From an uncultured Psychrosphaera sp. (GTDB lineage: Bacteria; Pseudomonadota; Gammaproteobacteria; Enterobacterales; Alteromonadaceae): 64,000 nucleotides of DNA. Below are positions 44,266-54,436 of the stretch, in pieces. Under the pieces are notes generated by a model that searched no databases, was not told where the DNA came from, and saw only the letters and a list, made by a program, of their open reading frames with translations. Position 1 is the stretch's first letter, and every line of letters begins with the position of its first letter. The stretch is from contig NZ_CANMSK010000009.1 of NCBI RefSeq assembly GCF_947500655.1, positions 1 through 64,000 on the forward strand, given 5' to 3'. The translations under genes and the position numbers were made by a program.

Positions 44266-45867
44266 ATGAGTATTTACAAACGTATATTGCTTAGCTTTTC
44301 TTTCATGAACAGTATTTCAATACTGTTAGCTATCATACTTTCTTATCAGCTTTACAGTTTGAGTAATCAGACGATTAATACCTCTAATATCACATTAAGC
44401 CAAGTAGACCATGCTCGTGAAGCTTGGGATGGCTTTCGTGACCTGAAAAGCTACATCGACCGGATTAAATTAAAAATCCAACCTTATGACAACAAAGAAG
44501 TCACTGATACGGTAAATAGTAAATATAACGTTATGATGGATCATTTTTCTACATTAAAACAATTATCCACATCTGCAGAAACATTAAAAATGATCGATGA
44601 AGTTATCAATATTTCGACTTTATGGCGTGACGAACAACTAAGTATTATTGCAGGACAAGAATTAGCGGTTATTCCGGCAGACGCTTATCTAGATAAAGTT
44701 GAAAATGACTTACAATTATTACTTGCCAATGTCATAAAACAAACTATTGATATGGGTAAAGAAAAGCAATTAATGGCCATAGAAGATGTGAACAATTCCA
44801 TTACTTTTGCCATTATCATAGTCACAGTCGTTCTTATTGCAGGTATTGCACTTACGCTAATCGTTACGCGCTCAATTACTCGCCCTATTCAAACGTTACA
44901 TAAATTTATGGCAAAGCTAGCTGATGGCAAAGGGGATTTAAGTCAGCGTATGAGAGTAATTGGTAATGACGAGATTACTCAAGTAGCTATAAAGTTCAAT
45001 TTGTTTATGACCACGTTACAAGACATGGTTAGTATGGTTGCAAGCTCAGCCAAAGAATTAACCGATGCAACCGATAATGCACAACGTAATATTGTTAACA
45101 TTAATCAAAACATTGAAAAACAAAATACCATTATTAACGGAGCTGCAGATAAAACCGAGCAGCTTAGATCATTCACCAACTCCATTGTAAATGAAGCCCA
45201 TGATACTTCTAATTTATCCAAAGATGTATGTAACAATGTAATGCACACCAAAGGTGTTTCGCAAAAAACACTGGATAGCATCAATGAACTTTCGTCCTCT
45301 ATCATGAAAACATCTGAGAATATAAGTGAACTAACTGAAAGCAGCGCAGAAGTTAGTCAGGTTCTAAATGTAATAAAAGGTATTGCTGACCAAACAAATT
45401 TATTAGCCCTTAATGCAGCAATTGAAGCTGCTAGAGCTGGTGAAACCGGACGTGGTTTTGCTGTGGTAGCTGATGAAGTAAGAACACTGGCAATTAGAAC
45501 GCAAAACTCGACGGGGGATATTGAGTCGATTGTTGAACGTATTCAAGATAGCGTACTAAATTCTGAAAAAAATATGGAAATAAATATCAGTAGAGCAAAA
45601 GTATGTGTTGATGAAAATATTAATATTAAAGAAGCGTTAGAAACTATGTCTTTGTCTATTGCTCAAATAGAACAAATGAATCTGAGAATATTAAGCGCTA
45701 CCGAGCAACAACAAAATAGTACCAATGAAGTCGATACTCGTATCCAAGAAGCCAGTTCAATCAGTGTATTAACCGCGGCTAATATGGAAGAGATAACGAA
45801 AGAAAGCCATGAGTTAAAAAATACAGCGACCTCACTGGCAAATATAGTAAAAGGCTATTCACTATAA
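44266..45867 (+). CDS. methyl-accepting chemotaxis protein
   Basis: A 533-residue transmembrane chemoreceptor. Membrane segment 1 spans about 9-29, a helical periplasmic sensor about 30-178 (four-helix-bundle-like), segment 2 about 179-201, a HAMP domain about 203-255 ('[14 protein letters not shown]'), and a cytoplasmic signalling hairpin whose tip '[18 protein letters not shown]' is near residue 385. No C-terminal CheR/CheB pentapeptide is seen. The ribosome site AGGA overlaps the stop of the peroxidase gene. The pairing suggests a receptor tuned to redox or peroxide conditions; that is inference. No che genes are in the window. Confidence 0.94.
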   Translation: MSIYKRILLSFSFMNSISILLAIILSYQLYSLSNQTINTSNITLSQVDHAREAWDGFRDLKSYIDRIKLKIQPYDNKEVTDTVNSKYNVMMDHFSTLKQLSTSAETLKMIDEVINISTLWRDEQLSIIAGQELAVIPADAYLDKVENDLQLLLANVIKQTIDMGKEKQLMAIEDVNNSITFAIIIVTVVLIAGIALTLIVTRSITRPIQTLHKFMAKLADGKGDLSQRMRVIGNDEITQVAIKFNLFMTTLQDMVSMVASSAKELTDATDNAQRNIVNINQNIEKQNTIINGAADKTEQLRSFTNSIVNEAHDTSNLSKDVCNNVMHTKGVSQKTLDSINELSSSIMKTSENISELTESSAEVSQVLNVIKGIADQTNLLALNAAIEAARAGETGRGFAVVADEVRTLAIRTQNSTGDIESIVERIQDSVLNSEKNMEINISRAKVCVDENINIKEALETMSLSIAQIEQMNLRILSATEQQQNSTNEVDTRIQEASSISVLTAANMEEITKESHELKNTATSLANIVKGYSL

Positions 45868-46190
45868 ACATTCCCTTTAGTTGGGTTTACTAGAGGGATT
45901 CAAGTTGTCCCTGAATATGTGTTATTGCAGAGTGCTCAAATAGCTGCAATGACACATACTATCTTTAATTTTAGTAGCCAACTTACTACTCTAGTACGTT
46001 TCCTCACTCTCACAATATTAAAAAATATTGTGCTATTTTTAAGTCAAATTCATCAAATCTGACCTATCGTTAACGCTAATAGCTTGTCACGCTTGCGTTA
46101 ACTAAATTAATTACTGTAATTGTTCGTTAAGGCAAGTACAATACGCGCCCTCAAAAGCGGTGTAATCTGGGTATTCTAGGAGTTTTATTA
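45868..46190. promoter_or_regulatory. 323-bp control region of rapA
   Basis: No gene is visible. A 10-bp hairpin at 45872-45898 just past the chemoreceptor stop may help termination but lacks a T-run. GTTAACGC (46069-46076) and GCGTTAAC (46095-46102) form an 8-bp inverted repeat with 18-bp spacing that could be an operator for rapA. AGGAG lies eight bases before the rapA ATG. Confidence 0.4.
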
Positions 46191-49088
46191 ATGAATTTTG
46201 CAATTGGTCAACGTTGGGTAAGTCAAGCTGAAAACAATTTAGGTTTGGGTACCATTATCCAAGTGGACAGTCGATTTGTTCAAGTAATGTTTCCGGCTGC
46301 AGATGAAACCAGAAATTACGCTCAAGACCAAGCACCTTTAATGCGTGTGGAGTTTTCACCGGGTGAAACATTATCTAGCCTAGAAGAATTCAAGTTTGTG
46401 GTAGAGCATGTTGAAGAAACGCAACAAACCCTAGTTTATAAGGGCAAGCGCACCGACACCGGTGAAGATGTTTCTGTAAAAGAAATAATGCTAGACCACC
46501 ACATTAAATTAAATACCCCAGAAGCACGTTTATACACTGGTAACTTTGATCGCAGCCAATGGTTTTCATTACGTATGGAAGCACATCAGCATAAGGCGGC
46601 TTTAGATTCTTCAAGCTTACAAGGTTTGCAAGGCGCTCGCGTTAGCTTAATACCCCACCAGCTATACATTGCCGACACCGTTGGTAAACGTTTTGCTCCA
46701 AGAGTGTTATTAGCTGATGAAGTCGGTTTAGGTAAAACCATAGAAGCGGGTTTAATAATCCACCAGCAATTAATTAGTGGCCGCGCACAACGCGTATTAT
46801 TAATACTGCCTGAGAGTTTACAACATCAATGGTTAGTAGAAATGTTACGCCGCTTTAATTTGCACTTCTCTATTTTTGACGACCAACGTTGCCAAGCTGA
46901 ACAAGAAACAGCTGGCGAAGAAGAAGATGCAGTATCACCATTTGATAGTGCGCAGTTAATACTTATTAGCCAAGAATGGTTATCACGTGATGATAAATGG
47001 CAAAAAGCATTATTAGAAAGTGAATGGGATTTAGTTGTGGTCGACGAAGCGCACCATATTACTCCTGAAAATGAATCAACATTAAATAATGCTCAATCTG
47101 AAATTAAGCAGTTATACACTCATGTGCAAACAATTGGCCAACAAACAAAAGGCTTAGTGTTATTAACTGCAACGCCGGACCAACTTGGGCATTACGGACA
47201 CTTTGCTCGTTTACAATTGTTAGATCCAAACCGTTTTCATGATTACGACAAATTCAAGCAAGAAGAAAGTCATTACCAACAGATTGCCGATATAGCCAAT
47301 ACCTTAGTTTCTCAACAAGAATTATCAGCTACGCAATACAAGCTTTTATCACAATTGTTAAATGACACTAATAGCATTAAAAATGTAGATAATTACCAAG
47401 CTAATTCAGATAAAGCTGAATTAGCACAAACCTTAATTTCTGACTTGTTAGACCGTCATGGTACCGGCCGTATTATGTTTAGAAATAGCCGCCAAGGCAT
47501 TCAAGGTTTCCCAGAGCGTAACGTGACGCCATATCCATTAACGGCACCGGAAGGTTACCCAAATGGCACCACGTTTATGGGATTACAGCCAGAAACTCAA
47601 CACGACAGTGGCGTAACAGAAAATCATGCATGGTGGAATTTAGATCCTAGAGTGCAATGGCTTTGTAATTTCTTGTTAGAAAACAAAGGTGAAAAAGTAT
47701 TAGTTATTTGTGCTCATGCAGAAACAGCAATGAAAATAGATGATGCTTTGTTTGAAAAAGAAGGATTAAAATCCACTGTATTCCACGAAGGCATGACTAT
47801 AGTTGAACGTGACAAAGCTGCCGCTTATTTTGCCGATGAAGAAAATAGCGCACAAGCGTTAATTTGTTCTGAAATTGGCTCTGAAGGCCGTAACTTCCAG
47901 TTTGCACATCATTTAGTATTATTCGATTTACCTGCGAACCCAGACTTGCTAGAGCAACGTATTGGTCGTTTGGACCGTATAGGTCAAACTGAAACGGTAA
48001 AAATTCATGTGCCATACTTAATCAACAGCGCACAAGAAAACTTGTTTAATTGGTTCCAAAATAGCTTTAATGCGTTTGAACAAACCTCGACTACTGCACG
48101 TATTGTGGCGGAAGAATTTAAGCAACAAATTACCGATGTACTTTTAAATACCTCAGAACAAGATGCTCAAGATAACTTGATTAAAGCTTGTCAAACTAGA
48201 AACCTAGAATTAAAAAAAGAAGTTGAAAATGGTCGAGACCGTTTACTTGAACTTAATTCAAGTGGTGGAGAAAGCGCTAAGCAAATATGTGAACAAATTG
48301 ATGAAATGGATGACTCCACTGAACTTATGACTTACATGGGTCGAGTTTGGGATCAATTTGGTGTTTCCCAAGAAGAAAAAGCCACGTTTAGTACGATATT
48401 GCACCCTGGTGAACACATGCTAAATGACCATTTTCCAAGTTTACTTGAAGATGGCATGACAGTTTGTTTTGACCGCGAAACAGCCTTATCACAAGAAGAC
48501 CAACACTTTATGAGTTGGGAACATCCTATGGTTATTGGTGTATTAGACATGTTGTCATCTGGTGAATTAGGTAACAGTTCAGTGTGCTTATTACCTCATA
48601 AGCAATTAGCTCCTGGTACTATCTTGCTTGAAGCTAGCTTCGTTGTGTCAACAAGCGCACCTAAATCATTGCAACTTCATCGCTTTTTACCAAATACTGC
48701 AATTCGTTTATTGTTAGATAAAAACGGCAACAATTTAGCGGATAAAGTGAAGCAAGGCTCTTTAGATAAAATGCTTAAAAATGCTAAAAAAACAATGGCA
48801 TTACAACTAATCAAAGCATTAAAAGACGAAGTCGCTGTGCTTGTAGAAAAAGGCGAAGCGATAGCTGCAACTCACGCAACTCAGATTAAAATCGACGCCA
48901 AAGATAAAATGCTTAATAACCGTCAGCAAGAATTAAACAGGTTAACTGCATTACAAAAAGTGAATCCTGCGATTCGTGATGAAGAGATTAACTTCTTACA
49001 ACAACAAATTGATAACTCAATTAAAGAAATAGAATTGGCGCAAGTTAGCTTAGACGCGATTCGTTTAATTGTTGTAACAGAAGGGTAA
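46191..49088 (+). CDS. rapA: RNA polymerase-associated SWI2/SNF2 ATPase RapA (HepA)
   Basis: A 965-residue translocase that binds core RNA polymerase and helps recycle it. It opens with the RapA-specific 'FAIGQRWVSQAENNLGLGTI', a tandem Tudor-like region. The SNF2 ATPase has Walker A 'LADEVGLGKTIEAGL' near residue 178 and the DEAH box near residue 284. The second RecA-like lobe carries 'GSEGRNFQFAHHLVLFDLP' and 'LEQRIGRLDRIGQ'. The C-terminal about 300 residues fit RapA's spacer and tail domains. Length is like E. coli (968). rluA follows after 5 bp, the same order as in E. coli. Confidence 0.97.
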   Translation: MNFAIGQRWVSQAENNLGLGTIIQVDSRFVQVMFPAADETRNYAQDQAPLMRVEFSPGETLSSLEEFKFVVEHVEETQQTLVYKGKRTDTGEDVSVKEIMLDHHIKLNTPEARLYTGNFDRSQWFSLRMEAHQHKAALDSSSLQGLQGARVSLIPHQLYIADTVGKRFAPRVLLADEVGLGKTIEAGLIIHQQLISGRAQRVLLILPESLQHQWLVEMLRRFNLHFSIFDDQRCQAEQETAGEEEDAVSPFDSAQLILISQEWLSRDDKWQKALLESEWDLVVVDEAHHITPENESTLNNAQSEIKQLYTHVQTIGQQTKGLVLLTATPDQLGHYGHFARLQLLDPNRFHDYDKFKQEESHYQQIADIANTLVSQQELSATQYKLLSQLLNDTNSIKNVDNYQANSDKAELAQTLISDLLDRHGTGRIMFRNSRQGIQGFPERNVTPYPLTAPEGYPNGTTFMGLQPETQHDSGVTENHAWWNLDPRVQWLCNFLLENKGEKVLVICAHAETAMKIDDALFEKEGLKSTVFHEGMTIVERDKAAAYFADEENSAQALICSEIGSEGRNFQFAHHLVLFDLPANPDLLEQRIGRLDRIGQTETVKIHVPYLINSAQENLFNWFQNSFNAFEQTSTTARIVAEEFKQQITDVLLNTSEQDAQDNLIKACQTRNLELKKEVENGRDRLLELNSSGGESAKQICEQIDEMDDSTELMTYMGRVWDQFGVSQEEKATFSTILHPGEHMLNDHFPSLLEDGMTVCFDRETALSQEDQHFMSWEHPMVIGVLDMLSSGELGNSSVCLLPHKQLAPGTILLEASFVVSTSAPKSLQLHRFLPNTAIRLLLDKNGNNLADKVKQGSLDKMLKNAKKTMALQLIKALKDEVAVLVEKGEAIAATHATQIKIDAKDKMLNNRQQELNRLTALQKVNPAIRDEEINFLQQQIDNSIKEIELAQVSLDAIRLIVVTEG

Positions 49089-49093
49089 TTACC

Positions 49094-49762
49094 GTGGCAT
49101 TGTTAGAATATAATCCACCAACCAGTCCGTACATCGACGTTTTATATCAAGATGAACATATAATCGCCTTGAATAAACCGAGTGGATTATTATCAGTGCC
49201 CGGCAGACAAATAGAACACTTTGACTCTTTAATGTTACGAGTCCAAAACGTTTGGCCAAACGCAGGAATAGTTCACAGACTAGACATGATGACCTCCGGC
49301 ATTATTGTTATGTCTATGCACAAAGAAGCCTTACGTTTTTTAAATCGCCAATTTGCCGAACGCGTCACTGAAAAATTTTATATTGCAGTCGCTTCAGGCC
49401 ACATTGAGCAAGATAAAGGCAGTATAGATTTACCATTAATTTGTGACTGGCCTAACCGCCCAAAGCAAATGGTTTGTTACGAAAATGGCAAACAATCGTT
49501 AACCCATTATCAAGTATTAGAACGTGGTACTACTGATGGGAACGATTGGACAAGAGTTAAGTTAATTCCCATTACTGGCCGCAGTCATCAATTACGCGTG
49601 CATTTAAAAGAGTTAGGTCACCCTATTCTTGGTGACCGTTTATACGCACCTGCTGAGATAATAAAACAAGCAGATAGGTTGTTATTACATGCGCAAAGAT
49701 TGGAAATAAAACATCCAGATACTGAAGAAGTTATCGTGTTTGAAAAAGAGTGTGAGTTTTAA
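49094..49762 (+). CDS. rluA: dual-specificity 23S rRNA/tRNA pseudouridine synthase
   Basis: A 222-residue enzyme making pseudouridine at 23S rRNA position 746 and tRNA position 32. The catalytic Asp64 is in 'HRLDMMTSGI', the same number as in E. coli RluA. Other family marks are 'LNKPSGLLSVPG' near residue 27 and 'PITGRSHQLRVHL' near residue 157. There is no S4 domain, as expected for RluA. The start is GTG (49094-49096), with AAGGG eight bases before it inside the rapA end. It is translationally close to rapA (5-bp gap) and ends at a bidirectional terminator. Confidence 0.95.
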   Translation: MALLEYNPPTSPYIDVLYQDEHIIALNKPSGLLSVPGRQIEHFDSLMLRVQNVWPNAGIVHRLDMMTSGIIVMSMHKEALRFLNRQFAERVTEKFYIAVASGHIEQDKGSIDLPLICDWPNRPKQMVCYENGKQSLTHYQVLERGTTDGNDWTRVKLIPITGRSHQLRVHLKELGHPILGDRLYAPAEIIKQADRLLLHAQRLEIKHPDTEEVIVFEKECEF

Positions 49763-49787
49763 TTCGTACTACTATTAATAACCATAA

Positions 49788-49816
49788 AAAAAGCCCACAT
49801 CCAAATGCGGGCTTTC
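49788..49816. terminator. bidirectional terminator between rluA and OMP-like gene
   Basis: AAAGCCCaCAT and ATGcGGGCTTT pair around a 4-base loop (49789-49815), with A-run before and T-run after, so it works for both convergent genes. Confidence 0.88.
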
Positions 49817-49862
49817 TTATAGCTAAACTCACCTTTTATGATAAAGATGAAATGCCGTAAAC

Positions 49863-50477
49863 TTAGTCAAATTGGAAACCAAGTTTAATACCAAAATTAC
49901 TTTCAACATCACCAGATAATGCAAGTGATGAATAAACACCTAATATAATGTTATCAATAAAAATATTAGCGCCAACTCTACCAAATAATCCGCCAGATAC
50001 ATCCAGATCTTCTTCATAACAATCACTGCAATTAGGAATTCCGCGTGTTGCATCTAGAAGTAAGTTAACGCCACCTTGAGCATACAACATAGATTTATTT
50101 TCATTTACAAACCAAGCGAATCCATATGCCCCACCGATAGATAACGCAGACGCTTCTGACTTTTCTGTACCATTTGAGCTACCGCCATAACCACTAGTTA
50201 TAACAACGTCTTGAGAAAAACTATAGTCATCTTCAAAACTAACTCTCTCAGCAAAAATACTTAAGTATTTATTTTCGTTTAACTGATCAAACGATAGACC
50301 AAAGACGCTAGCACTATCACCTAAACCTTGTGAATTTAAATCTGAATTTATTGATGCCAATCCAAGGTTAACATTCATACTCCAACCTTGAGGCGTATTA
50401 ACATAAGTTTGGTCAACCTCTTCTGCTGTTGAGGTAAAAGATAATAGCAACAAGGTTAATATAACTAGGGGTTTCAT
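49863..50477 (-). CDS. predicted outer-membrane beta-barrel protein
   Basis: A 204-residue exported protein of unknown function. Signal peptide MKPLVILTLLLLSFTSTA-EE. The mature part alternates polar and hydrophobic residues in short strands rich in Gly, Ser and aromatic residues ('SMNVNLGLASINSDL', 'YGSAYGFAWFVNE'-like stretches, 'ILGVYSSLALSGDVESNFGIKLGFQFD'), as in small eight-stranded barrels. Two cysteines (CSDC near residue 150) could form a loop disulphide. It ends one residue past a Phe, near the usual barrel C-terminus. Convergent with rluA; divergent neighbour spacing to the RecQ gene is about 120 bp. Confidence 0.6.
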   Translation of the reverse strand: MKPLVILTLLLLSFTSTAEEVDQTYVNTPQGWSMNVNLGLASINSDLNSQGLGDSASVFGLSFDQLNENKYLSIFAERVSFEDDYSFSQDVVITSGYGGSSNGTEKSEASALSIGGAYGFAWFVNENKSMLYAQGGVNLLLDATRGIPNCSDCYEEDLDVSGGLFGRVGANIFIDNIILGVYSSLALSGDVESNFGIKLGFQFD

Positions 50478-50600
50478 ACTTCTAAATTCCTTATAATGAA
50501 AGTTTAACTATTTTAAACCTCTGCTTTATAACAAATTTATTTTCAATAAAAAACCAATAACATTGTTGTTCTAATTTTTATAGGGATCCCCCTACAAATG

Positions 50601-52619
50601 TTAATTCCCCAACATTTGCTGAATTTCAGCATAAGGATATTCAGCCAACTGACCAAAACCAGAGACAGATCTCGCTTTTAGTTTGGTAAAGACAGGCGTG
50701 GTTATTCCACATAAAAATCGTGTTTGTAGCACAGCTGATGGTTGTTGATTATATTTAGCATAATAATGCTGCACAAACTCGCTAACTAAGTCATGAACTT
50801 GCTGTTGATTAAGCGCAGATTTTGTTGCAGGTTCCGGCATAATGACTTTATGACCAGCACAAACACTGCAATGTCCACATTGTTGTGGAACTTGATCATC
50901 ACCAAAATAAGTAGCTAGCTGATACGTAATACATTTATTTTGTTCAAACATGTGTAGCATATTATGAATTTTAGCTACTTCACCTTGTTGTTTCTGGTCA
51001 AAGTAACTACTTAAGTCCTGACTTTGTTGAGCTACATTAATTTGATCAACATTAACTCGGTACACTTCTGTGATTTGTTTGGCTTGTAGTTCTATCCAAC
51101 CTTTCTCATCAAAATATTCTAACGCAGTGATCACTCTAGCTCTGTCATTACTTGCGTTATCGGTTTTATATTGCTGACAAATTGCGTCAATATCAGCCGT
51201 CCACCACGTTTTAGCTCGTTGTGAATATTGTAAAATGGCTTGTACAAAGGCTAACCTTTCACCATTAAAGTTTGAAATTAGAGTTTGTTCATCCACTAAT
51301 AACTTAAATTTATATTCGGCAAAATAAGAATACATAGGCTGTATTAAGCCTTGGATTTCCAAATAAACTAATAAGGTTTTTAACGGTAATTGCCTAATGT
51401 TTGAGTCCATCGACAAAGAGTAAAGTTGGAATTCCCACTTACCATTTTGTTTGTTTTGATTAATGTCTTGCAGCACATATTCTATACCTGAAAATTCAGG
51501 TGTATCACCATAAATAAAATTTTCTAATACGCTAATATTGTCTCGGTTCACCAAAACCAAACAATCCGATTTCTGTCCATCACGCCCTGCTCGGCCAATT
51601 TCTTGAGAATAGTTTTCAATAGACTTGGGTAAGTCATAATGCACAACGTGACGAATATTACTTTTATCTATGCCCATACCAAACGCTATAGTCGCAACAA
51701 TAATATCAATATTACCAGCCATAAAGTCGCTTTGAATACTTTGTCGTAAGTCGCTGTTCATTCCTGCATGGTAGGCTTTAACATTAAAACCCGCTTTGGC
51801 TAAGGATGCAGCCACGGTTTCTGCGCTGTGCTGTAAAGTCACATAAACGATGCTCGGCTCTATACTGGCCGTTTTGTCTTTTTTATCTCGTAAATTATGT
51901 TTAAAAGCCGGTTTATACCTAGCTTCGTGTAACAGCCAATTCTCTAAGAAAAACAGTTTGTTTTTATCACTTACCGCTTCCACGCTAAGGTTTAAATTGG
52001 GACGGTAAAAACCAGTTGCTGTTATGTCTTCACGCTGAATATTAAATTTACTCGCCATGTCTTCAATAACTTGAGGCGTTGCAGTTGCGGTTAATAACAG
52101 AGCCTGCGGGATATGAAAGTCACGTTGATATTGTGGTAATTTTAAATAGTCGGGACGAAAATTATGACCCCATTCAGAAATACAATGTGCTTCATCAACC
52201 ACTAATAACGAAATAGCGACACTTTGTAAAAAGTTTCTAAAGCGCTCGTTCTTTAAACGCTCAACCGCAACCATCAATATTTTGATGTGGCCTGCTCTTA
52301 CGTCCTGCATAATTTGATTGACTTGTTCACGGGATAAGCTTGAGTCGATACTCGCCGCTGGAATGTTTTTACTATTTAAAAAGCTGATCTGATCTTGCAT
52401 TAGCGCCAATAAAGGCGAGATAACCAAAGTTAGATTTGGCATGTGTAAGGCGGGTAATTGATAACAAAGTGATTTACCTGAGCCGGTTGGGAATATTGCA
52501 GCAGCAGAACGACCATTAACGACAGCCGAGATAACAGGCTCTTGGCCTAGTCTAAATTCGGAAAACCCAAAGTATTGCTGTAGTGTTTGTTTTATTGATA
52601 TAGGAGTCATCACGTGCAT
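50601..52619 (-). CDS. RecQ-family ATP-dependent DNA helicase
   Basis: A 672-residue 3'-5' helicase. Motif 0 and Walker A are 'FGFSEFRLGQEPVI' and 'FPTGSGKSLCYQLPA' near residue 45; the DEAH box is in 'LLVVDEAHCISEWGHNFRPDY'; helicase lobe 2 has 'YHAGM' and 'QEIGRAGRDGQKS'. The RecQ zinc cysteines are in 'CITYQLATYFGDD' and 'CGHCSVC'. I see no HRDC domain at the C-terminus, and about 100 residues between the helicase core and zinc module differ from E. coli RecQ. So it is probably a RecQ paralogue rather than the main recQ gene. Role is in DNA repair or replication-fork processing. Confidence 0.9.
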   Translation of the reverse strand: MHVMTPISIKQTLQQYFGFSEFRLGQEPVISAVVNGRSAAAIFPTGSGKSLCYQLPALHMPNLTLVISPLLALMQDQISFLNSKNIPAASIDSSLSREQVNQIMQDVRAGHIKILMVAVERLKNERFRNFLQSVAISLLVVDEAHCISEWGHNFRPDYLKLPQYQRDFHIPQALLLTATATPQVIEDMASKFNIQREDITATGFYRPNLNLSVEAVSDKNKLFFLENWLLHEARYKPAFKHNLRDKKDKTASIEPSIVYVTLQHSAETVAASLAKAGFNVKAYHAGMNSDLRQSIQSDFMAGNIDIIVATIAFGMGIDKSNIRHVVHYDLPKSIENYSQEIGRAGRDGQKSDCLVLVNRDNISVLENFIYGDTPEFSGIEYVLQDINQNKQNGKWEFQLYSLSMDSNIRQLPLKTLLVYLEIQGLIQPMYSYFAEYKFKLLVDEQTLISNFNGERLAFVQAILQYSQRAKTWWTADIDAICQQYKTDNASNDRARVITALEYFDEKGWIELQAKQITEVYRVNVDQINVAQQSQDLSSYFDQKQQGEVAKIHNMLHMFEQNKCITYQLATYFGDDQVPQQCGHCSVCAGHKVIMPEPATKSALNQQQVHDLVSEFVQHYYAKYNQQPSAVLQTRFLCGITTPVFTKLKARSVSGFGQLAEYPYAEIQQMLGN

Positions 52620-52747
52620 CCCTTCATTGGTAAATTAACTGTAAACATTCACAGTATAATTCAATCACTTTAAATGCCAAGTATATTTCGCTAAAGTATG
52701 TGCTACAGCTCCTCTTTTATCAGCTTGCTAACATAAAGAATAAATAA

Positions 52748-53215
52748 ATGACCCCTGCTATTAATTTTTTAAAAAAGAATAAAGTCGCTCACCAAGTGCT
52801 TGATTATAAACATGATACAAATGCTGAATCTTATGGTTTAGAAGCCGCAAGTAAGTTAAACCTTCCTGAACAACAGGTATTTAAAACCTTAGTTACCTCT
52901 ACCGACAGCAAGCAATTGATAGTGGCTATTATTCCAGTCACGGCTAAGTTAAATCTTAAAAGTGTTGCTAAAGCCGTTGGCTGTAAAAAAATAGCCATGG
53001 CAGATCCATCTGTTGTTGAACGTACAACAGGCTATGTTCTTGGTGGTGTTAGTCCATTTGGACAAAAAAAACGATTAACTACGGTCATTGATAAGTCTGC
53101 ATTACAACACGATTATATAGCGGTAAGTGCCGGTAAAAGAGGACTAGAAATAACCCTTTGCCCAAAACAATTAATTACACTGCTAAATGCTAAGGTTCTG
53201 GATATCCAAAACTAA
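52748..53215 (+). CDS. ybaK: Cys-tRNA(Pro) deacylase YbaK
   Basis: A 155-residue free-standing editing protein that hydrolyses Cys-tRNA-Pro made by mistake by prolyl-tRNA synthetase. The family's conserved segment 'QVFKTLVTSTDSKQ' contains the key Lys, and 'GYVLGGVSPFGQKK' is the typical C-terminal loop. It is the trans-acting relative of the editing insert in ProS (2588-4321). Size matches E. coli YbaK (159). Cytosolic and apparently monocistronic; divergent from the helicase gene with 128 bp between them. Confidence 0.94.
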   Translation: MTPAINFLKKNKVAHQVLDYKHDTNAESYGLEAASKLNLPEQQVFKTLVTSTDSKQLIVAIIPVTAKLNLKSVAKAVGCKKIAMADPSVVERTTGYVLGGVSPFGQKKRLTTVIDKSALQHDYIAVSAGKRGLEITLCPKQLITLLNAKVLDIQN

Positions 53216-53440
53216 TTTATCGCGCTTTCTTTTACCTTGTATTTTAATAGTACTTTTCTTATCTATTCAAATTATGAATTTATATGTTAAATCCCAGATC
53301 CTATTTCATGTAATACCATAAAATAGTAGTCAACCTATCACGAAGAACTCATGTATAATGCGCCGCAAAATGTAACTGCCCAACTTTTATGAATAGCGGC
53401 TATAAGTAATAGCTTTCATAAGTAATAGAATAGGTAAGCA

Positions 53441-53782
53441 ATGTCTGATAAATTTTTCTTTAAAGGTCGTCAACCAGCTCGACTTGATCACACAAACCAT
53501 GGGTTTAATACCAAATCAACAAAAAAGCTTGGGTCTAAAAAGTACCCATTGACTTTACAAGTGGTGTCGGTTGAACGCCAAGAAGAAGTTCAAGCTTTAG
53601 TTGATGACGCTAATTTATTTGCCAATATCACGCTTAACGAAACAGAAAAAGCGGTTGAGTCTATTGAAGAGTTAACCACAATATTGAATATCACTAAACC
53701 AATCACTTTTGAAAAAACACCAGAACGCAATAGCCCTTGCTCTTGTGGTAGCGGTAAAAAATTCAAAAAATGCTGCGGATAG
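53441..53782 (+). CDS. SEC-C motif protein (PBPRA1643-like)
   Basis: A 113-residue protein of a small gammaproteobacterial family named for a SWIM/SEC-C metal-binding tail. The tail is 'NSPCSCGSGKKFKKCCG', the SEC-C zinc module (Cys-x-Cys ... Cys-Cys) also found at the SecA C-terminus. The rest begins MSDKFFFKGRQPARLDHTNHG and has no recognised domain. The zinc tail suggests contact with protein or ribosome, which is inference. Upstream, the 11-bp word ATAAGTAATAG occurs twice within 53400-53430. It is 133 bp ahead of purE. Confidence 0.82.
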   Translation: MSDKFFFKGRQPARLDHTNHGFNTKSTKKLGSKKYPLTLQVVSVERQEEVQALVDDANLFANITLNETEKAVESIEELTTILNITKPITFEKTPERNSPCSCGSGKKFKKCCG

Positions 53783-53915
53783 TTTTTATCTAGCACAATT
53801 AATTACAGTGGTGATCCCAATCCGCTTTTTTGTTAGGATTGCCCACCTAAATCCTGTTTACATTGAATAACTTCAATGTATTTTTAACTAAATTATATAA
53901 ATAGAAGATTAGAAT

Positions 53916-54401
53916 ATGAAACAAGTTGCAATTGTTATGGGTTCAAAATCAGACGGGCCAACGATGAAACATGCTGCAGAGATGTTAGATACCTTTGGTA
54001 TTGAATATCATGCAGAAGTTGTATCCGCACACAGAACACCGCACTTGTTACAAGAATTCGCAGAAACAGCCGCAGATAAAGGTTACAAAGTTATTATTGC
54101 AGGCGCAGGTGGCGCAGCACATTTACCAGGCATGATAGCCGCATTCACCCATCTTCCTGTATTAGGTGTTCCAGTTAAATCAAGTAAACTAAGTGGCGTT
54201 GACTCTTTATATTCTATCGTGCAAATGCCAAAAGGTGTTGCGGTTGGTACATTGGCTATTGGTGAAGCTGGTGCAGGAAATGCTGGGTTATTAGCTGCTC
54301 AAATCATTGGATTAAATGACCCAATTGTGACGCAAAAAATCAAAGACTTTAGAGCGGCGCAAACTCAAGACGTATTAGATAATCATAAATTAGACTTTTA
54401 A
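53916..54401 (+). CDS. purE: N5-carboxyaminoimidazole ribonucleotide mutase
   Basis: A 161-residue class I PurE catalysing N5-CAIR to CAIR in purine synthesis. Markers are '[10 protein letters not shown]' (residues 8-17), the catalytic 'SAHRTP' near residue 40, '[12 protein letters not shown]' and '[17 protein letters not shown]'. It forms an octamer in the cytosol. It is 35 bp upstream of purK, whose product makes its substrate, so they form the classic purEK operon. I see no clear PurR palindrome upstream. Confidence 0.97.
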   Translation: MKQVAIVMGSKSDGPTMKHAAEMLDTFGIEYHAEVVSAHRTPHLLQEFAETAADKGYKVIIAGAGGAAHLPGMIAAFTHLPVLGVPVKSSKLSGVDSLYSIVQMPKGVAVGTLAIGEAGAGNAGLLAAQIIGLNDPIVTQKIKDFRAAQTQDVLDNHKLDF

Positions 54402-54436
54402 TTTTCACTTTCTATTTTTAACTTTTCGGTATCCAA

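Noticed and set aside
53809..53847. Hairpin-like sequence upstream of purE as a purine riboswitch or PurR site
   Set aside because: Only about six bases pair cleanly, the T-run is in the loop, and neither the purine riboswitch core nor a PurR-like palindrome is visible.
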